Below, piece after piece: positions 26,955 through 35,951 of a stretch of 64,000 bases of DNA; within the stretch, counting starts at the first letter, position 1; each line of letters starts with the position of its first letter. Below the pieces are notes generated by a model. The model saw only the letters and a program-made list of their open reading frames with translations. It did no database searches and was not told the DNA's origin. Location: NCBI GenBank assembly GCA_013374015.1, contig BLLL01000005.1, forward strand, positions 1-64,000. The letters run 5' to 3'. The position numbers and the translations under genes are program-made. Source of the stretch: Candidatus Desulfovibrio kirbyi. Its GTDB lineage: Bacteria > Desulfobacterota > Desulfovibrionia > Desulfovibrionales > Desulfovibrionaceae.

Positions 26955-27629
26955 CTAAAAGCCCTGTTCCAGCGGTGGACATACGAGACAACCCGCAGGC
27001 TGGGGCAGTTGCGGGCGTGTGCCTTTGCTGAGTATAGTTTGGCGGTTGCTCAAGCGTATACGGTCTTCGGACAGCCATTGCAGGGCTTGCGGATAAATGC
27101 GGTGCTCAAGGCCGTGTATGCGCCGCATCAGAGCGTCCGGCTGCTCATCCGGGTTTACGGGCACGGCTGCCTGAATAATTATGGGGCCGCTGTCCATATG
27201 TTCTTCCACAAAATGCACCGTACAGCCTGAGATTTTAACGCCGTGCGTTACAGCGTCCGCGCCCGCCCGCGTTCCGGGGAAACTCGGCAGCAGGGACGGA
27301 TGAAGATTGACGATTTTGTTTGGAAAGTGCGTCAGAAAGGCCGGCGTGAGCAGGCGCATATACCCGGCCAGAGCCACAAGTTCCGCGCCGTGGTCTTTGA
27401 CTACCGCGGCAAGTTCGTTGTCAAAGGCCGCGCGGTCGGGCCAGACTGTATGGTCGAGCGCGCAAAAAGGCAGGCCCGCCCTGCGGGCGCGTTCCAGCAC
27501 AAAGGCTTGTGGACGGTTGGCGGCAATCAGGCAAATATTTGCATCCAGAACTCCCGCCAGTATGTTGTTGATAATCGCTTGGACATTGGTGCCGTTTCCT
27601 GATGCCAGCAAGGCGATGTTTAAGGCCAT
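26955..27629 (-). CDS. purN: Phosphoribosylglycinamide formyltransferase
   Basis: Transfers formyl from 10-formyl-THF to GAR in purine synthesis. It is 224 residues, slightly longer than the ~200 usual, because of a C-terminal tail from about residue 195 (SNRQTILSKGTRPQLP...) that abuts the IS remnant. N-terminal LASGNGTNVQAI binds the phosphate. The catalytic Asn-His-Asp set is in VNLHPSLLPSFPG and HFVEEHMDSGPII. It lies 24 bases after the cobA-hemD gene and is probably in the same transcript. Confidence 0.93.
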   Translation of the reverse strand: MALNIALLASGNGTNVQAIINNILAGVLDANICLIAANRPQAFVLERARRAGLPFCALDHTVWPDRAAFDNELAAVVKDHGAELVALAGYMRLLTPAFLTHFPNKIVNLHPSLLPSFPGTRAGADAVTHGVKISGCTVHFVEEHMDSGPIIIQAAVPVNPDEQPDALMRRIHGLEHRIYPQALQWLSEDRIRLSNRQTILSKGTRPQLPQPAGCLVCPPLEQGF

Positions 27630-27653
27630 AGGCTTGAATCCTGTTGCGCCGTT

Positions 27654-29192
27654 TCAGGGCAATTCGTTTCTGAGTGCGTCCACCAGAGCGGGGATGGTGT
27701 ATTCTTTTGGCTGGATATGACAGTCAAGTCCGTAGCTGCGTAGTGTTTGCGCCGTGATCGGCCCGATGGCCGCAAGCCGTGTTTGCGGATACTGCTTGAG
27801 CAGTTTCGGAGGTATCTGTGTCAGAAAATTTTCCACTGTTGACGATGAACCGAACGTAACGCAGCTGAGCGTACCCGCTTCAAGGCGTTGCAACACTTCT
27901 TCCTTACGGGCTACAGCGAGCGCTGTTTCATAACAAGGCACAACATTTATGACGGCCCCCGCAGCGGTGAGCGTCTTTTGCAGCGCGTCTCTGGCCACTG
28001 CCGCGCGCGGCAGCAGAATGTACGCTCCTGACAGCGTCTTGCCGTGTTCGGAAAGCAGGCCATCGGTTATGCCTTCGGCCACATAGCGTGTGGGCACAAA
28101 ATCCGGCCGTATGCCGTGTTCCGCCAAGGCCTGCGCCGTTGCGGGGCCGATAGCCGCTATCCCGCATGCGGCCAAGGCGCGGCTGTCCTTGTGGAGGTAG
28201 TGCAGACGCCGCCAGAAATGCCGTACCCCGTTGACGGAAGTGAAAATAACCCACGTGTACCCGGAAAGTCGCGCTATGGCTGCGTCAAGTTTGGAATACT
28301 CCGGCAAAGGGCGTATTTCGATAGTGGGAAATTCCAGAACTTCAGCGCCAAGCGCCGTCAAAAGGCTTGCAAGCCCGCTTGCTTGCTCCCGCGCGCGCGT
28401 GACCACAACGCTTTTGCCAAAAAGCGGCTGCTGCTCAAACCAGTTCAGGCGATCGCGCAATGCCGCGACCTGGCCGACAACAATGACAGAGGGGTTGGAA
28501 AATTCCGCCGCTTCCTCAGGCAGGCGGGCCAGCGTGGAAAGCAGGCTGCGCTGCGCAGTACTCGTACCCCTGTAAATGACGGCGGCCGGTGTTGTTGGGG
28601 CAAGCCCCGCTTCAAGGAGATTTGCGGCTATGTCGGGCAGGTTTTTCATTCCCATGACAAAAACAAGCGTGGACGCGCTTGCCGCCAAGGCCTTCCAGTT
28701 GTGCACGGAGGCGGGTTTGTCCGCGCTTTCGTGCCCTGTGATAATAGTGACCGAGGAGGCCATGCCGCGGTGGGTGAGCGGAATCCCCGCATAGGCGGGC
28801 GCAGCTATGGCGCTGCTGACGCCCGGCACTTCCTCAAAGGCGATGCCCGCCTCCAGAAGGGCCAGCGCTTCCTCCCCGCCCCGACCAAAGATGTAGGGGT
28901 CTCCTCCCTTGAGGCGCGCCACTATTTTGTTCGCCCTGGCCGTGCGGACAAGCAGGGCGTTGATTGCGTCCTGGGGCAGGGCATGGTTGTCCGCGACCTT
29001 GCCCACGTAGATCAGTTCCGCGTTTGGCTGCGCGTATGCGAGCAGGGCAGAGGCGGCCAGCGCGTCGTACACCACTACGTCGGCCGAAGCAAGGATATCC
29101 CGCGCCTTGAGCGTCAAAAGACCCGGGTCGCCGGGACCGGCGCCGATCAGAAAAACTTTCGCGCCAATCGCATTGGCAGAGAGAGCCGTCAA
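27654..29192 (-). CDS. Fused uroporphyrinogen-III C-methyltransferase / uroporphyrinogen-III synthase
   Basis: A 512-residue bifunctional tetrapyrrole enzyme. The first ~245 residues are the SUMT (CobA) domain that makes precorrin-2 for siroheme and cobalamin, with FLIGAGPGDPGLLTLKA, GGDPYIFGRGGEE, VPGVSSAIAAPAYAGIPLTHR and ITGHE. The rest is a HemD domain (LFGKSVVVTRAREQASGL, VIFTSVNGVRHFW, CVTFGSSSTVENF). The frame is open to 29258, but a TTG at 29192 is the likely start: it is six bases after a GGAGG site and overlaps the pepA stop (TTGA), so the two genes are translationally coupled. In sulfate reducers this fusion feeds siroheme and heme d1-type synthesis. Confidence 0.9.
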   Translation of the reverse strand: MTALSANAIGAKVFLIGAGPGDPGLLTLKARDILASADVVVYDALAASALLAYAQPNAELIYVGKVADNHALPQDAINALLVRTARANKIVARLKGGDPYIFGRGGEEALALLEAGIAFEEVPGVSSAIAAPAYAGIPLTHRGMASSVTIITGHESADKPASVHNWKALAASASTLVFVMGMKNLPDIAANLLEAGLAPTTPAAVIYRGTSTAQRSLLSTLARLPEEAAEFSNPSVIVVGQVAALRDRLNWFEQQPLFGKSVVVTRAREQASGLASLLTALGAEVLEFPTIEIRPLPEYSKLDAAIARLSGYTWVIFTSVNGVRHFWRRLHYLHKDSRALAACGIAAIGPATAQALAEHGIRPDFVPTRYVAEGITDGLLSEHGKTLSGAYILLPRAAVARDALQKTLTAAGAVINVVPCYETALAVARKEEVLQRLEAGTLSCVTFGSSSTVENFLTQIPPKLLKQYPQTRLAAIGPITAQTLRSYGLDCHIQPKEYTIPALVDALRNELP

Positions 29193-30700
29193 AACGCGCC
29201 TCCACGGGTGAGTTCCAGCAGTGTCCGCGCCCCAAAGCCGTTGCCGCCCTTTGGACAAAGCGGTGTTTTTTTGTCCGTCCAGTCCACGCCCGCAATGTCC
29301 AGATGCGCCCAGGGCAGGGCGTCGTCCACAAAATGCTGTAAAAACAGCGCGGCGGTGATGGCCCCGCCTTCACGCCGCCCCATGTTGGTTATGTCGGCAA
29401 CGTCGCTTTTGAGATGTTCCGCATAGGGCTTCCAGAGCGGCATCCGCCAGAAATTTTCCCCGCACGCGCCGCCGGCCGCGCACAGGCGTTCGGCAAGGAC
29501 GTCGTTGTCACAGAACAGGCCGGCAAGCTCGTTGCCCAAGGCTATGCCGCAGGCGCCCGTGAGTGTGGCAATGTCTATCATGGCCGCGGCAGACCAGTGT
29601 TTTTGCGCGTATGTGATCGCGTCGCACAGCGCCAGCCGCCCCTCTGCATCGGTATTGAGGATTTCTATGGTGTCGCCGTTGGCGGCTGTCACAACATCCC
29701 CAGGACGCGTCGCCCGCGGGCCGGGCATATTTTCAGCGCATGCCAGCAGACCGACAACCCTGCGAGGTATATTTTCTCCGGCAAGCGCGGCAATAACGGC
29801 CAGCACAACGGCCGCCCCTGTCATATCACATTTCATGTGGTGCATGTTGGCGGCCTGCTTGAGGCAAATGCCGCCGGTATCAAAGGTAATGCCTTTGCCG
29901 ATCAGAATCAGCGGTTTGTTCTCAGCACATTCTTCAGGCGCGTGTTCCAGCACAATCAGACGCGGCGGACGTGACGATCCCTGCCCAACCGCCAGCAGCG
30001 CGCCCATGCCCTCCCGCGCCAGATCTTTTTCGTCAAGCACGGAGTAGTGAAAGCCAAACTTGCGTGCCACTTCCAGCGCCCTGTTTGCCAATGCTTCAGG
30101 GAAAAGCAGATTGGACGGCATGTTTGCCAGATTTCGCGCCAAGCGCACTGCCCCTGCCGTGTTTTCGCCGCGCCGCGCCGCGCTGTGCACGCTGTCCAAG
30201 GAATCTTGGGGGTCTGCGAAACCGATGGACAGCCGTCGCGGGTCCGGAGGAATGTCTTTTTTGGGTTTTGACAGGGCGGTAAACCGATACAGGGCGAGCA
30301 GAGCCGCGCACACGCATTCTTCAAGCAGGCGTTCACGCCCGCCGACGGGCAGCGCAAAAAACGCGGGTTCAGGCAAAAGCAGAGAATCAATGCCCCTGTC
30401 GCGGCACAGGCGCACAGCGCGGGCAACGGCCTTGCGCACGCCGCCCATACTCACGCTGTCGTGCTGCCCAAGGCCGATGGCCAGCACACGAGGGACGGGC
30501 AGCTCCGGATGACCATGCAGCAGGGCAAGTTCGCCGATTTTTCCCATAAAATCACGCATAGCAGGGGCGACGGCCAGCCAAGGCGCCGCCGTATCCAAGT
30601 GCGGGCACCGGGTAAGCATGTCTTCGCCCTCACAGCAGAGCACCAGCATGACATCGGCCTTCCAGTTTTTTGGGCCGAGATTCTGAAAATGGAGTTCCAT
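29189..30700 (-). CDS. pepA: Leucyl aminopeptidase (M17)
   Basis: A cytosolic two-zinc aminopeptidase of 503 residues, the usual length. The N-terminal ~160 residues form the regulatory macro-like domain. The C-terminal domain has KGITFDTGGICLK with the zinc-binding lysine and aspartate, KCDMTGAA, and the NTDAEGRLALCDA signature. The frame stays open for 184 codons upstream inside comEC, but ATG 30700 matches the family N-terminus and lies just downstream of a strong promoter. It is coupled to the cobA-hemD gene. Confidence 0.93.
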   Translation of the reverse strand: MELHFQNLGPKNWKADVMLVLCCEGEDMLTRCPHLDTAAPWLAVAPAMRDFMGKIGELALLHGHPELPVPRVLAIGLGQHDSVSMGGVRKAVARAVRLCRDRGIDSLLLPEPAFFALPVGGRERLLEECVCAALLALYRFTALSKPKKDIPPDPRRLSIGFADPQDSLDSVHSAARRGENTAGAVRLARNLANMPSNLLFPEALANRALEVARKFGFHYSVLDEKDLAREGMGALLAVGQGSSRPPRLIVLEHAPEECAENKPLILIGKGITFDTGGICLKQAANMHHMKCDMTGAAVVLAVIAALAGENIPRRVVGLLACAENMPGPRATRPGDVVTAANGDTIEILNTDAEGRLALCDAITYAQKHWSAAAMIDIATLTGACGIALGNELAGLFCDNDVLAERLCAAGGACGENFWRMPLWKPYAEHLKSDVADITNMGRREGGAITAALFLQHFVDDALPWAHLDIAGVDWTDKKTPLCPKGGNGFGARTLLELTRGGAF

Positions 30701-30727
30701 CTGTTGTTCAGTTTTTTGTACTATGCT

Positions 30728-30756
30728 ATGATACCAGCTTATTTCGCGCACGTCAA
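30728..30756 (-). promoter_or_regulatory. Sigma-70 promoter of pepA
   Basis: TTGACG (30751-30756) and TATCAT (30728-30733) on the minus strand, exactly 17 bases apart, with about 20 bases of leader before the pepA ATG. Confidence 0.75.
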
Positions 30757-30819
30757 CTAGAGCGAAGTGCGTACGGTGGACGACTGGACAAAGAGTACAA
30801 TACCAGCAATCCAGTGGAA

Positions 30820-33273
30820 TTATTCCCGGTTGGCTGTTGTAACACGCATTGGCGCATTTTGCGGCCACGTCACCGTGATCTGCCCTGAGTTGCCGGTGTC
30901 CAGCAGGGGGATGACGCGCGACTTTGCCCATGCGGTCAGTTTTTTTCCGGGAAATCCATACCTGTTTTGAAAACCGCACGAAGCCAGTATGAGATTGGGT
31001 TGCACAGACGCGACAAATTCCGGCAAAAAGTTTTTGTCCGAGCCGTGGTGCGGCGCCACCAGCGCTTGGGCGCGCAAATCGTGCCCGGAGTCCAGCAAAC
31101 GCCGCTGGGCTTTGACCCCGATATCTCCCGGCAGCAGAGCAAGCCCTTTGCCTTTGTGTATTAGGCGCAGCACCAAGGATGCGTCGTTGTTGCGTGCCCA
31201 TGCGCGCTGTTCCGCCTGTGGCGGGTGCAGCACTTCCAGGCGCAAGCCCCATTCGGCTTTGCCGATTTGCAACGTGTCATTTTCAGCAAGCGTGCGGCTG
31301 CCCACTGCCTGACGCACTGTTTCCCAGTGTCGCCCCAATTCTCCATTGCCGTTTTGTCCGTTGTCGAACACAAGGGCAGCGCTAAAATTTTCAAGTAGAT
31401 ACAGAAGGCCTTTCAGGTGGTCCATATCAGGATGACTCACGCCAACGGCGGCAAGACGCGGCGTGTCATTGTATGTCAGCGCCGGGGCGACAAGATGTTT
31501 GCCCGGATCAAAACGGGACGAGATGCTGCCGCCTCCATCCAGCAACAGGCGCATATTGTCCGGGAAACGCAAAAGAACCGCTTGCCCTTGTCCCACATCC
31601 AGCAAGCTGAGGCGTATGTCGTTGCCTGCGCGATTGATCATGCGTAAAAGAGGGCCGACACACAACAGGAGAATGCCGATCGCAAGCAGTTTTTTACCGG
31701 CCTGCGGCAAAGCCGGACGGTTGACTTTAAGGGCAAGGGCTGCGATCAGAGCCGCATAAGCGGGTAGCGTTGTCCAATGGGGTCGCAGAACTGCGGGATT
31801 TTGCAATATGTTAAGGCTGTCCAGCCAGACCAGCATATCCACAACCCACTGGCAGGGCAGCACTGCCGCGTCCACAACGATCCGTGCGGCATTTTGTATA
31901 TCAAACGCCGCCAAGGTGAGTCCCAGCGCCGCGCCGGGCAACGCGATACACCCCACTATTGGCAACCAGATCATATTGAGCGGGAACCAGAATCCGGCAG
32001 CGCCGAAGATGAGCAGATTGATCGGCAAAAGCGCTGTCTGAAGCGACAGCGACAAAAGAAAAATCTGTAGCGTTGAGCGGATGCAGCGGTTGCTGAAATT
32101 TTTTATGCCGGCGGGCTGCCGGACGGATTCCGGCAACGGGGGGAAGCGCCGAATGGCCGGCATGGCGCAGCCTATGATTGCCACGCAAAGCGCGGAGAGT
32201 TGCAAGCCTGTGTCCAGCACGCTCAAGGGAAAAAGCGCTGTGATACAGAGCAGGGCAACGCCAAGGGCGTCCAGGGTGGTGCGCGCCTGCCTGCGCGTCA
32301 TCCAGAACGCCAGCACGAAGAGCATGCAGCTTGCGCGTATCAATGAGGCCGGGGCATTTCCGAGCCACAGATAAAAAAGAGCCGGCGGGCAGGAGGCCAG
32401 AATTGTCCAGACAGCGCGTGGCTGCGCAAGATAGATACTTGCGCGTATTCTGCCGGCGGCCAGCACGCAGACAAGCCCAAAAATGCCGACGACGGCAAGG
32501 TGTTGGCCGGACAACGCCAGACTGTGCGCCAGTGTGCCAGCCGCAAAGTTGTTTGCCGTTTGTTGGCTGATGGCGCGGCGGTCTCCGAAAAGCAGCGCCA
32601 GAAGAATGGCCTTGCCTTGGGAAAACGCGGGGTCTGTCTGATCGCCGTTTTCTGTGGAAAAGAGAATATCTGTAAAAATAGTGCGCAGTTTTTCGCGTTG
32701 CGCAGCCCCCCAATCCGGCGTTCCGGAAATATGCGGAGCACCGCGGTCGCCCATTGTCCACACTTCGTGCGCAACATCACGCGCTCGCTGCTGCAATACG
32801 GTGTCTTGCAAACCTTCATTGGCAAAGGAATGTACGGGGCGTATGCGTTGACTGACGCAAGCGCGTTGCCCCTGCAGGGGGTGAAGGAGGGGCTGCTCCC
32901 ATGTCCAAGCGGTAACGCCGGGTAAGGCGTCGTTGTCTACCAGTGTCTCATCCATGAAGATGCGCAGACGGTTGCTCGGCATGCCCCGCACATCGCGCAC
33001 AGTGCCGCACAAGCGCGGAACGTGTTTGGAGGGTGCTGCAAGCATTACCTGTTCAGGCGCGGCAATCTGCCATGATGCGAATACGAATCCGGTCAACATG
33101 AGCGCGGCTGCCGGCAACAGGCGTGAGCGTCCGCGCAGGCGCTTGTCCACAACAGGGATAAGCAGGGCACAAAAGACGGACTGCCATGACCATGCCGTTG
33201 CCGCTATGCCCGCTATCCAGAAGCAGAGATAGACGTGCCGCAGCATGGGGGCTTGCAGGGGGAGATGGCGCAT
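30820..33273 (-). CDS. comEC: DNA uptake channel ComEC/Rec2
   Basis: A full-length 817-residue ComEC: N-terminal helices and an OB-like DUF4131 region (about residues 1-200), the Competence domain with many membrane helices (about 215-520, GKAILLALLFGDRRAI and LAHSLALSGQHLAVVG), and a C-terminal metallo-beta-lactamase-like domain (LLDVGQGQAVLLRFPDN, SHPDMDHLKGL, APHHGSDKNFLPEF). It is thought to pass single-stranded DNA across the inner membrane, with the lactamase-like domain degrading one strand. No other competence gene is in the window. It is intact, which is notable beside the decayed genes nearby. Confidence 0.92.
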   Translation of the reverse strand: MRHLPLQAPMLRHVYLCFWIAGIAATAWSWQSVFCALLIPVVDKRLRGRSRLLPAAALMLTGFVFASWQIAAPEQVMLAAPSKHVPRLCGTVRDVRGMPSNRLRIFMDETLVDNDALPGVTAWTWEQPLLHPLQGQRACVSQRIRPVHSFANEGLQDTVLQQRARDVAHEVWTMGDRGAPHISGTPDWGAAQREKLRTIFTDILFSTENGDQTDPAFSQGKAILLALLFGDRRAISQQTANNFAAGTLAHSLALSGQHLAVVGIFGLVCVLAAGRIRASIYLAQPRAVWTILASCPPALFYLWLGNAPASLIRASCMLFVLAFWMTRRQARTTLDALGVALLCITALFPLSVLDTGLQLSALCVAIIGCAMPAIRRFPPLPESVRQPAGIKNFSNRCIRSTLQIFLLSLSLQTALLPINLLIFGAAGFWFPLNMIWLPIVGCIALPGAALGLTLAAFDIQNAARIVVDAAVLPCQWVVDMLVWLDSLNILQNPAVLRPHWTTLPAYAALIAALALKVNRPALPQAGKKLLAIGILLLCVGPLLRMINRAGNDIRLSLLDVGQGQAVLLRFPDNMRLLLDGGGSISSRFDPGKHLVAPALTYNDTPRLAAVGVSHPDMDHLKGLLYLLENFSAALVFDNGQNGNGELGRHWETVRQAVGSRTLAENDTLQIGKAEWGLRLEVLHPPQAEQRAWARNNDASLVLRLIHKGKGLALLPGDIGVKAQRRLLDSGHDLRAQALVAPHHGSDKNFLPEFVASVQPNLILASCGFQNRYGFPGKKLTAWAKSRVIPLLDTGNSGQITVTWPQNAPMRVTTANRE

Positions 33274-33332
33274 GACGGCAGTGTAAAACGGAAGGCAGGA
33301 TGTTGTCAGGTAAAAAGTATAGCGCGCTACCT

Positions 33333-33782
33333 TCAGGAAAGTTCACGCGCCATATCTCTTTCTTCGGCACGCCGCTTGAGGCTCTCGCGGTGGTCGTGCA
33401 ATTTTTTCCCCCGTCCCACGGCAATTTCCACTTTGATTTTGCCGCGTTTCAGATAAATGCGCACCGGCACAACGGTTAAGCCCTTGAGGGCTACCGTGCC
33501 CGTCAGCTTGGCGATCTCCCGCGCGTGCAGCAAGAGCTTGCGCGGTCTGTCCGGGGTTTGCTGCGCGCTGCCCGCATTGCCGTAAGGGGCTATGTGCAGA
33601 GAAATCAGAAAGGCTTCGCCATGTCTGAAGTCCACATAGCTGTCGATAAAATTTACCTTCCCGGCGCGGATACTTTTGACTTCCGGGCCGGTAAGCACGA
33701 TGCCGGCCTCCAGAAATTCAGAGAGATCGTAAAGATGGCGCGCTTTTTTGTTGGCGGCAATTGTGGCGTGATCAGTTTTCAT
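33333..33782 (-). CDS. smpB: SsrA-binding protein SmpB
   Basis: A 149-residue OB-fold protein that delivers tmRNA to stalled ribosomes. It begins near ANKKARHLYDLSEFLEAGIVLTG, contains GEVKS-type EVKSIRAGKVN and ends in the basic tail GRGKKLHDHRESLKRRAEER that mimics mRNA. The tmRNA gene itself is not in this window. It overlaps the upstream HPr gene by four bases. Confidence 0.96.
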   Translation of the reverse strand: MKTDHATIAANKKARHLYDLSEFLEAGIVLTGPEVKSIRAGKVNFIDSYVDFRHGEAFLISLHIAPYGNAGSAQQTPDRPRKLLLHAREIAKLTGTVALKGLTVVPVRIYLKRGKIKVEIAVGRGKKLHDHRESLKRRAEERDMARELS

Positions 33783-34081
33783 AACGGTTGTGTGTGAGCA
33801 TGCTTGTTATATGAAACGCCAGTTCCTGTCCCAGAAACTGTTGACAAACATTTTTCAAGCCCACTAATGGCTGCCTTTGCATCGTCTCCGTGCGCGACGA
33901 GCGTCAGTTCGGCTTCGGCAGGCGGCGACAGAGACATGATGTCAAGCATGCTTTTGGCATCGACGGCATTTTCTTCACTGTGCAGGCTGATGTCCGCCGA
34001 GTAGCGGCGCGCTTCCTGCGCCAGTTTGGCCGCTGGGCGCGTGTGCAGGCCGTCACGCAGAAAAACGTGTGTTAATGGCAA
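33779..34081 (-). CDS. HPr-family phosphocarrier protein
   Basis: A 100-residue HPr fold. The phosphorylatable histidine lies in DGLHTRPAAKLAQEA (about residue 13), and KSMLDIMSL keeps the serine equivalent to Ser46. Start is probably the TTG at 34081; the ribosome site is weak. No enzyme I or enzyme II gene is nearby, so it may serve a regulatory phosphorelay or a mannose-type PTS encoded elsewhere. Translationally coupled to smpB. Confidence 0.85.
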   Translation of the reverse strand: MPLTHVFLRDGLHTRPAAKLAQEARRYSADISLHSEENAVDAKSMLDIMSLSPPAEAELTLVAHGDDAKAAISGLEKCLSTVSGTGTGVSYNKHAHTQPL

Positions 34082-34198
34082 ACCCGTCGGGTGTTTCCTG
34101 TATGTTTTCCATGGCGGTCTTTGGGTAATTGTTTAGTCCTACAGTCTTTACAAATGAGAAACAATTATCATAAATCTATCTTTATATCAATACTCTCA

Positions 34199-34270
34199 TA
34201 TTTTATTACCTCTCTGCCCGCAGACGAATACCTTTTTGCCAAGGCCGTCCGTAGACATTGGGGAATATAG
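34199..34270 (+). pseudogene. ISAs1-family transposase fragment
   Basis: Codons from 34199 read YFITSLPADEYLFAKAVRRH then WGI before TAG at 34268. This matches the conserved ISAs1-family segment Y-I-S-S-L-P-A-D...A-V-R-x-H-W-x-I-E-N. The downstream LHW-LDV part is lost or frameshifted. It is a remnant of an insertion sequence. Confidence 0.6.
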
Positions 34271-34406
34271 ACTCGCCCCCATGCCACAGGGGATTATTAC
34301 CCAGGAAAGATGCCGGAGACATGAATTGCATCTGATAGCGTCAGCTTTAAAAATCTTGACTCGGGGGGCGGGTCTAGACATGCTCTATTTCTGAACGTTA
34401 CGCACG

Positions 34407-34435
34407 TTGACAAAAAATCTGCACGCGGGTATGAG
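34407..34435 (+). promoter_or_regulatory. Sigma-70 promoter of the guaBA operon
   Basis: A perfect TTGACA (34407-34412), 17 bases, and TATGAG (34430-34435), 53 bases before the guaB ATG. Confidence 0.7.
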
Positions 34436-34487
34436 TAGGAAATCAGTATTTATTCTATTATATCAAGATGACCGGTTTGGAGGAATC

Positions 34488-35939
34488 ATGAACAACGGCA
34501 AAGCGCTTACCTTTGACGATATTTTACTGATTCCCGCGTATTCCGAAATAACCCCTGACGCCGTTGACATAACAACGTGGCTCACGCCTGACATTCCCCT
34601 ACGCATTCCCCTGCTTTCCGCCGCCATGGACACGGTGACAGAATCGGCCATGGCCATCTCCATGGCGCGCATGGGCGGTATTGGCATCATCCACAAAAAC
34701 ATACCCATTGAAAAACAGCGCCTAGAAGTGGAACGGGTCAAAAAAAGCGAAAGCGGCATGATTCTTGACCCTGTCACCATTTCTTCCCACAATTCCGTAC
34801 AGGAAGCCTTGGAGGTCATGTCTGACTTTCGCATTTCCGGCCTGCCGGTGGTGGACGGCGAACGCCTTGCGGGCATTCTGACAAACCGCGACGTCCGCTT
34901 TGTGGAAGACGCGCAAGCCGTGCGGGTTGCTGATGTGATGACAAGCGACAATCTGGTCACTGTACCAATGGGCACTTCTCTTGAGGAAGCCAAACACCAT
35001 CTGCACGAACACCGCATCGAAAAGCTGCTGGTTGTGGACGCAAGCGGTCGCCTGCGCGGTCTTATTACCACAAAGGATATCGACAAGGTACGAAAATATC
35101 CCAACGCCTGCAAGGACGATAAAGGGCGTCTGCGCGTGGGCGCGGCTATCGGAATCGGCAAAGACTGTGAAACCAGAGCCGAACAATTGCTGGAAGCCAA
35201 AGTCGATGTGCTGGTGCTGGATTCCGCCCACGGGCATTCCCTCAACGTGCTCAACGCAATCCGCGATGTAAAGGCAAATTTTCCAAACTGCCGGTTGATA
35301 GCGGGAAATGTGGCCACCTATGAAGGCGCGCGCGCCATTCTGGAGGCCGGAGCGGATGCGGTAAAAATAGGCATCGGCCCGGGATCCATCTGCACCACAC
35401 GCATTGTGGCCGGTGTGGGCGTCCCGCAGGTAACGGCCGTCATGGAGGGCAGCCGCGCGGCGCGTGAGATGGGGCGCTGTTGCGTGGCCGACGGCGGCAT
35501 CAAGTATTCCGGCGATATTATCAAGGCGCTTGTCATGGGCGCGCATTCGGTGATGATAGGATCGCTTTTTGCCGGCACGGAAGAAAGCCCGGGAGAAACA
35601 GTCCTCTATCAGGGACGCACCTACAAAATTTACCGCGGCATGGGATCTATCGACGCCATGAAGGACGGCAGTTCAGATCGCTACTTCCAGGAACGCAGCA
35701 AGAAGCTGGTGCCGGAGGGCATTGTCGGTCGCGTGCCCTACCGCGGCCCTGTTATAGACGCCATATACCAGATGACGGGGGGCCTGCGGTCGGGCATGGG
35801 CTATGTAGGGGCAAAAAATCTGGAAGAGCTTTGCGGCAAGACCACATTTTGTGAAATTTCCGCAGCCGGCCTGCGCGAAAGCCATGTTCACGATGTGATC
35901 ATCACCAAGGAAGCGCCGAATTACCGCATAGACAATTAA
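34488..35939 (+). CDS. guaB: IMP dehydrogenase
   Basis: A 483-residue enzyme that oxidises IMP to XMP with NAD+, the first step to GMP. It starts with [15 protein letters not shown]. Two CBS domains are inserted at about residues 95-205, and the catalytic cysteine is in [17 protein letters not shown] (near residue 300). The GGIKYSGD and flap RYFQ regions are intact. The frame is open from 34407, but that section contains the promoter; ATG 34488 has a GGAGGA site. First gene of a seven-gene operon. Confidence 0.96.
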   Translation: MNNGKALTFDDILLIPAYSEITPDAVDITTWLTPDIPLRIPLLSAAMDTVTESAMAISMARMGGIGIIHKNIPIEKQRLEVERVKKSESGMILDPVTISSHNSVQEALEVMSDFRISGLPVVDGERLAGILTNRDVRFVEDAQAVRVADVMTSDNLVTVPMGTSLEEAKHHLHEHRIEKLLVVDASGRLRGLITTKDIDKVRKYPNACKDDKGRLRVGAAIGIGKDCETRAEQLLEAKVDVLVLDSAHGHSLNVLNAIRDVKANFPNCRLIAGNVATYEGARAILEAGADAVKIGIGPGSICTTRIVAGVGVPQVTAVMEGSRAAREMGRCCVADGGIKYSGDIIKALVMGAHSVMIGSLFAGTEESPGETVLYQGRTYKIYRGMGSIDAMKDGSSDRYFQERSKKLVPEGIVGRVPYRGPVIDAIYQMTGGLRSGMGYVGAKNLEELCGKTTFCEISAAGLRESHVHDVIITKEAPNYRIDN

Positions 35940-35951
35940 GGACGCCACTCC

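Larger units (their letters stand above)
34082..34487. other. Intergenic region before guaB with IS debris
   Basis: 406 bases carrying the ISAs1-type fragment at 34199-34270 and the guaB promoter at 34407-34435. The stretch 34271-34400 may be further transposon debris, but no frame in it is convincing. Confidence 0.6.
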
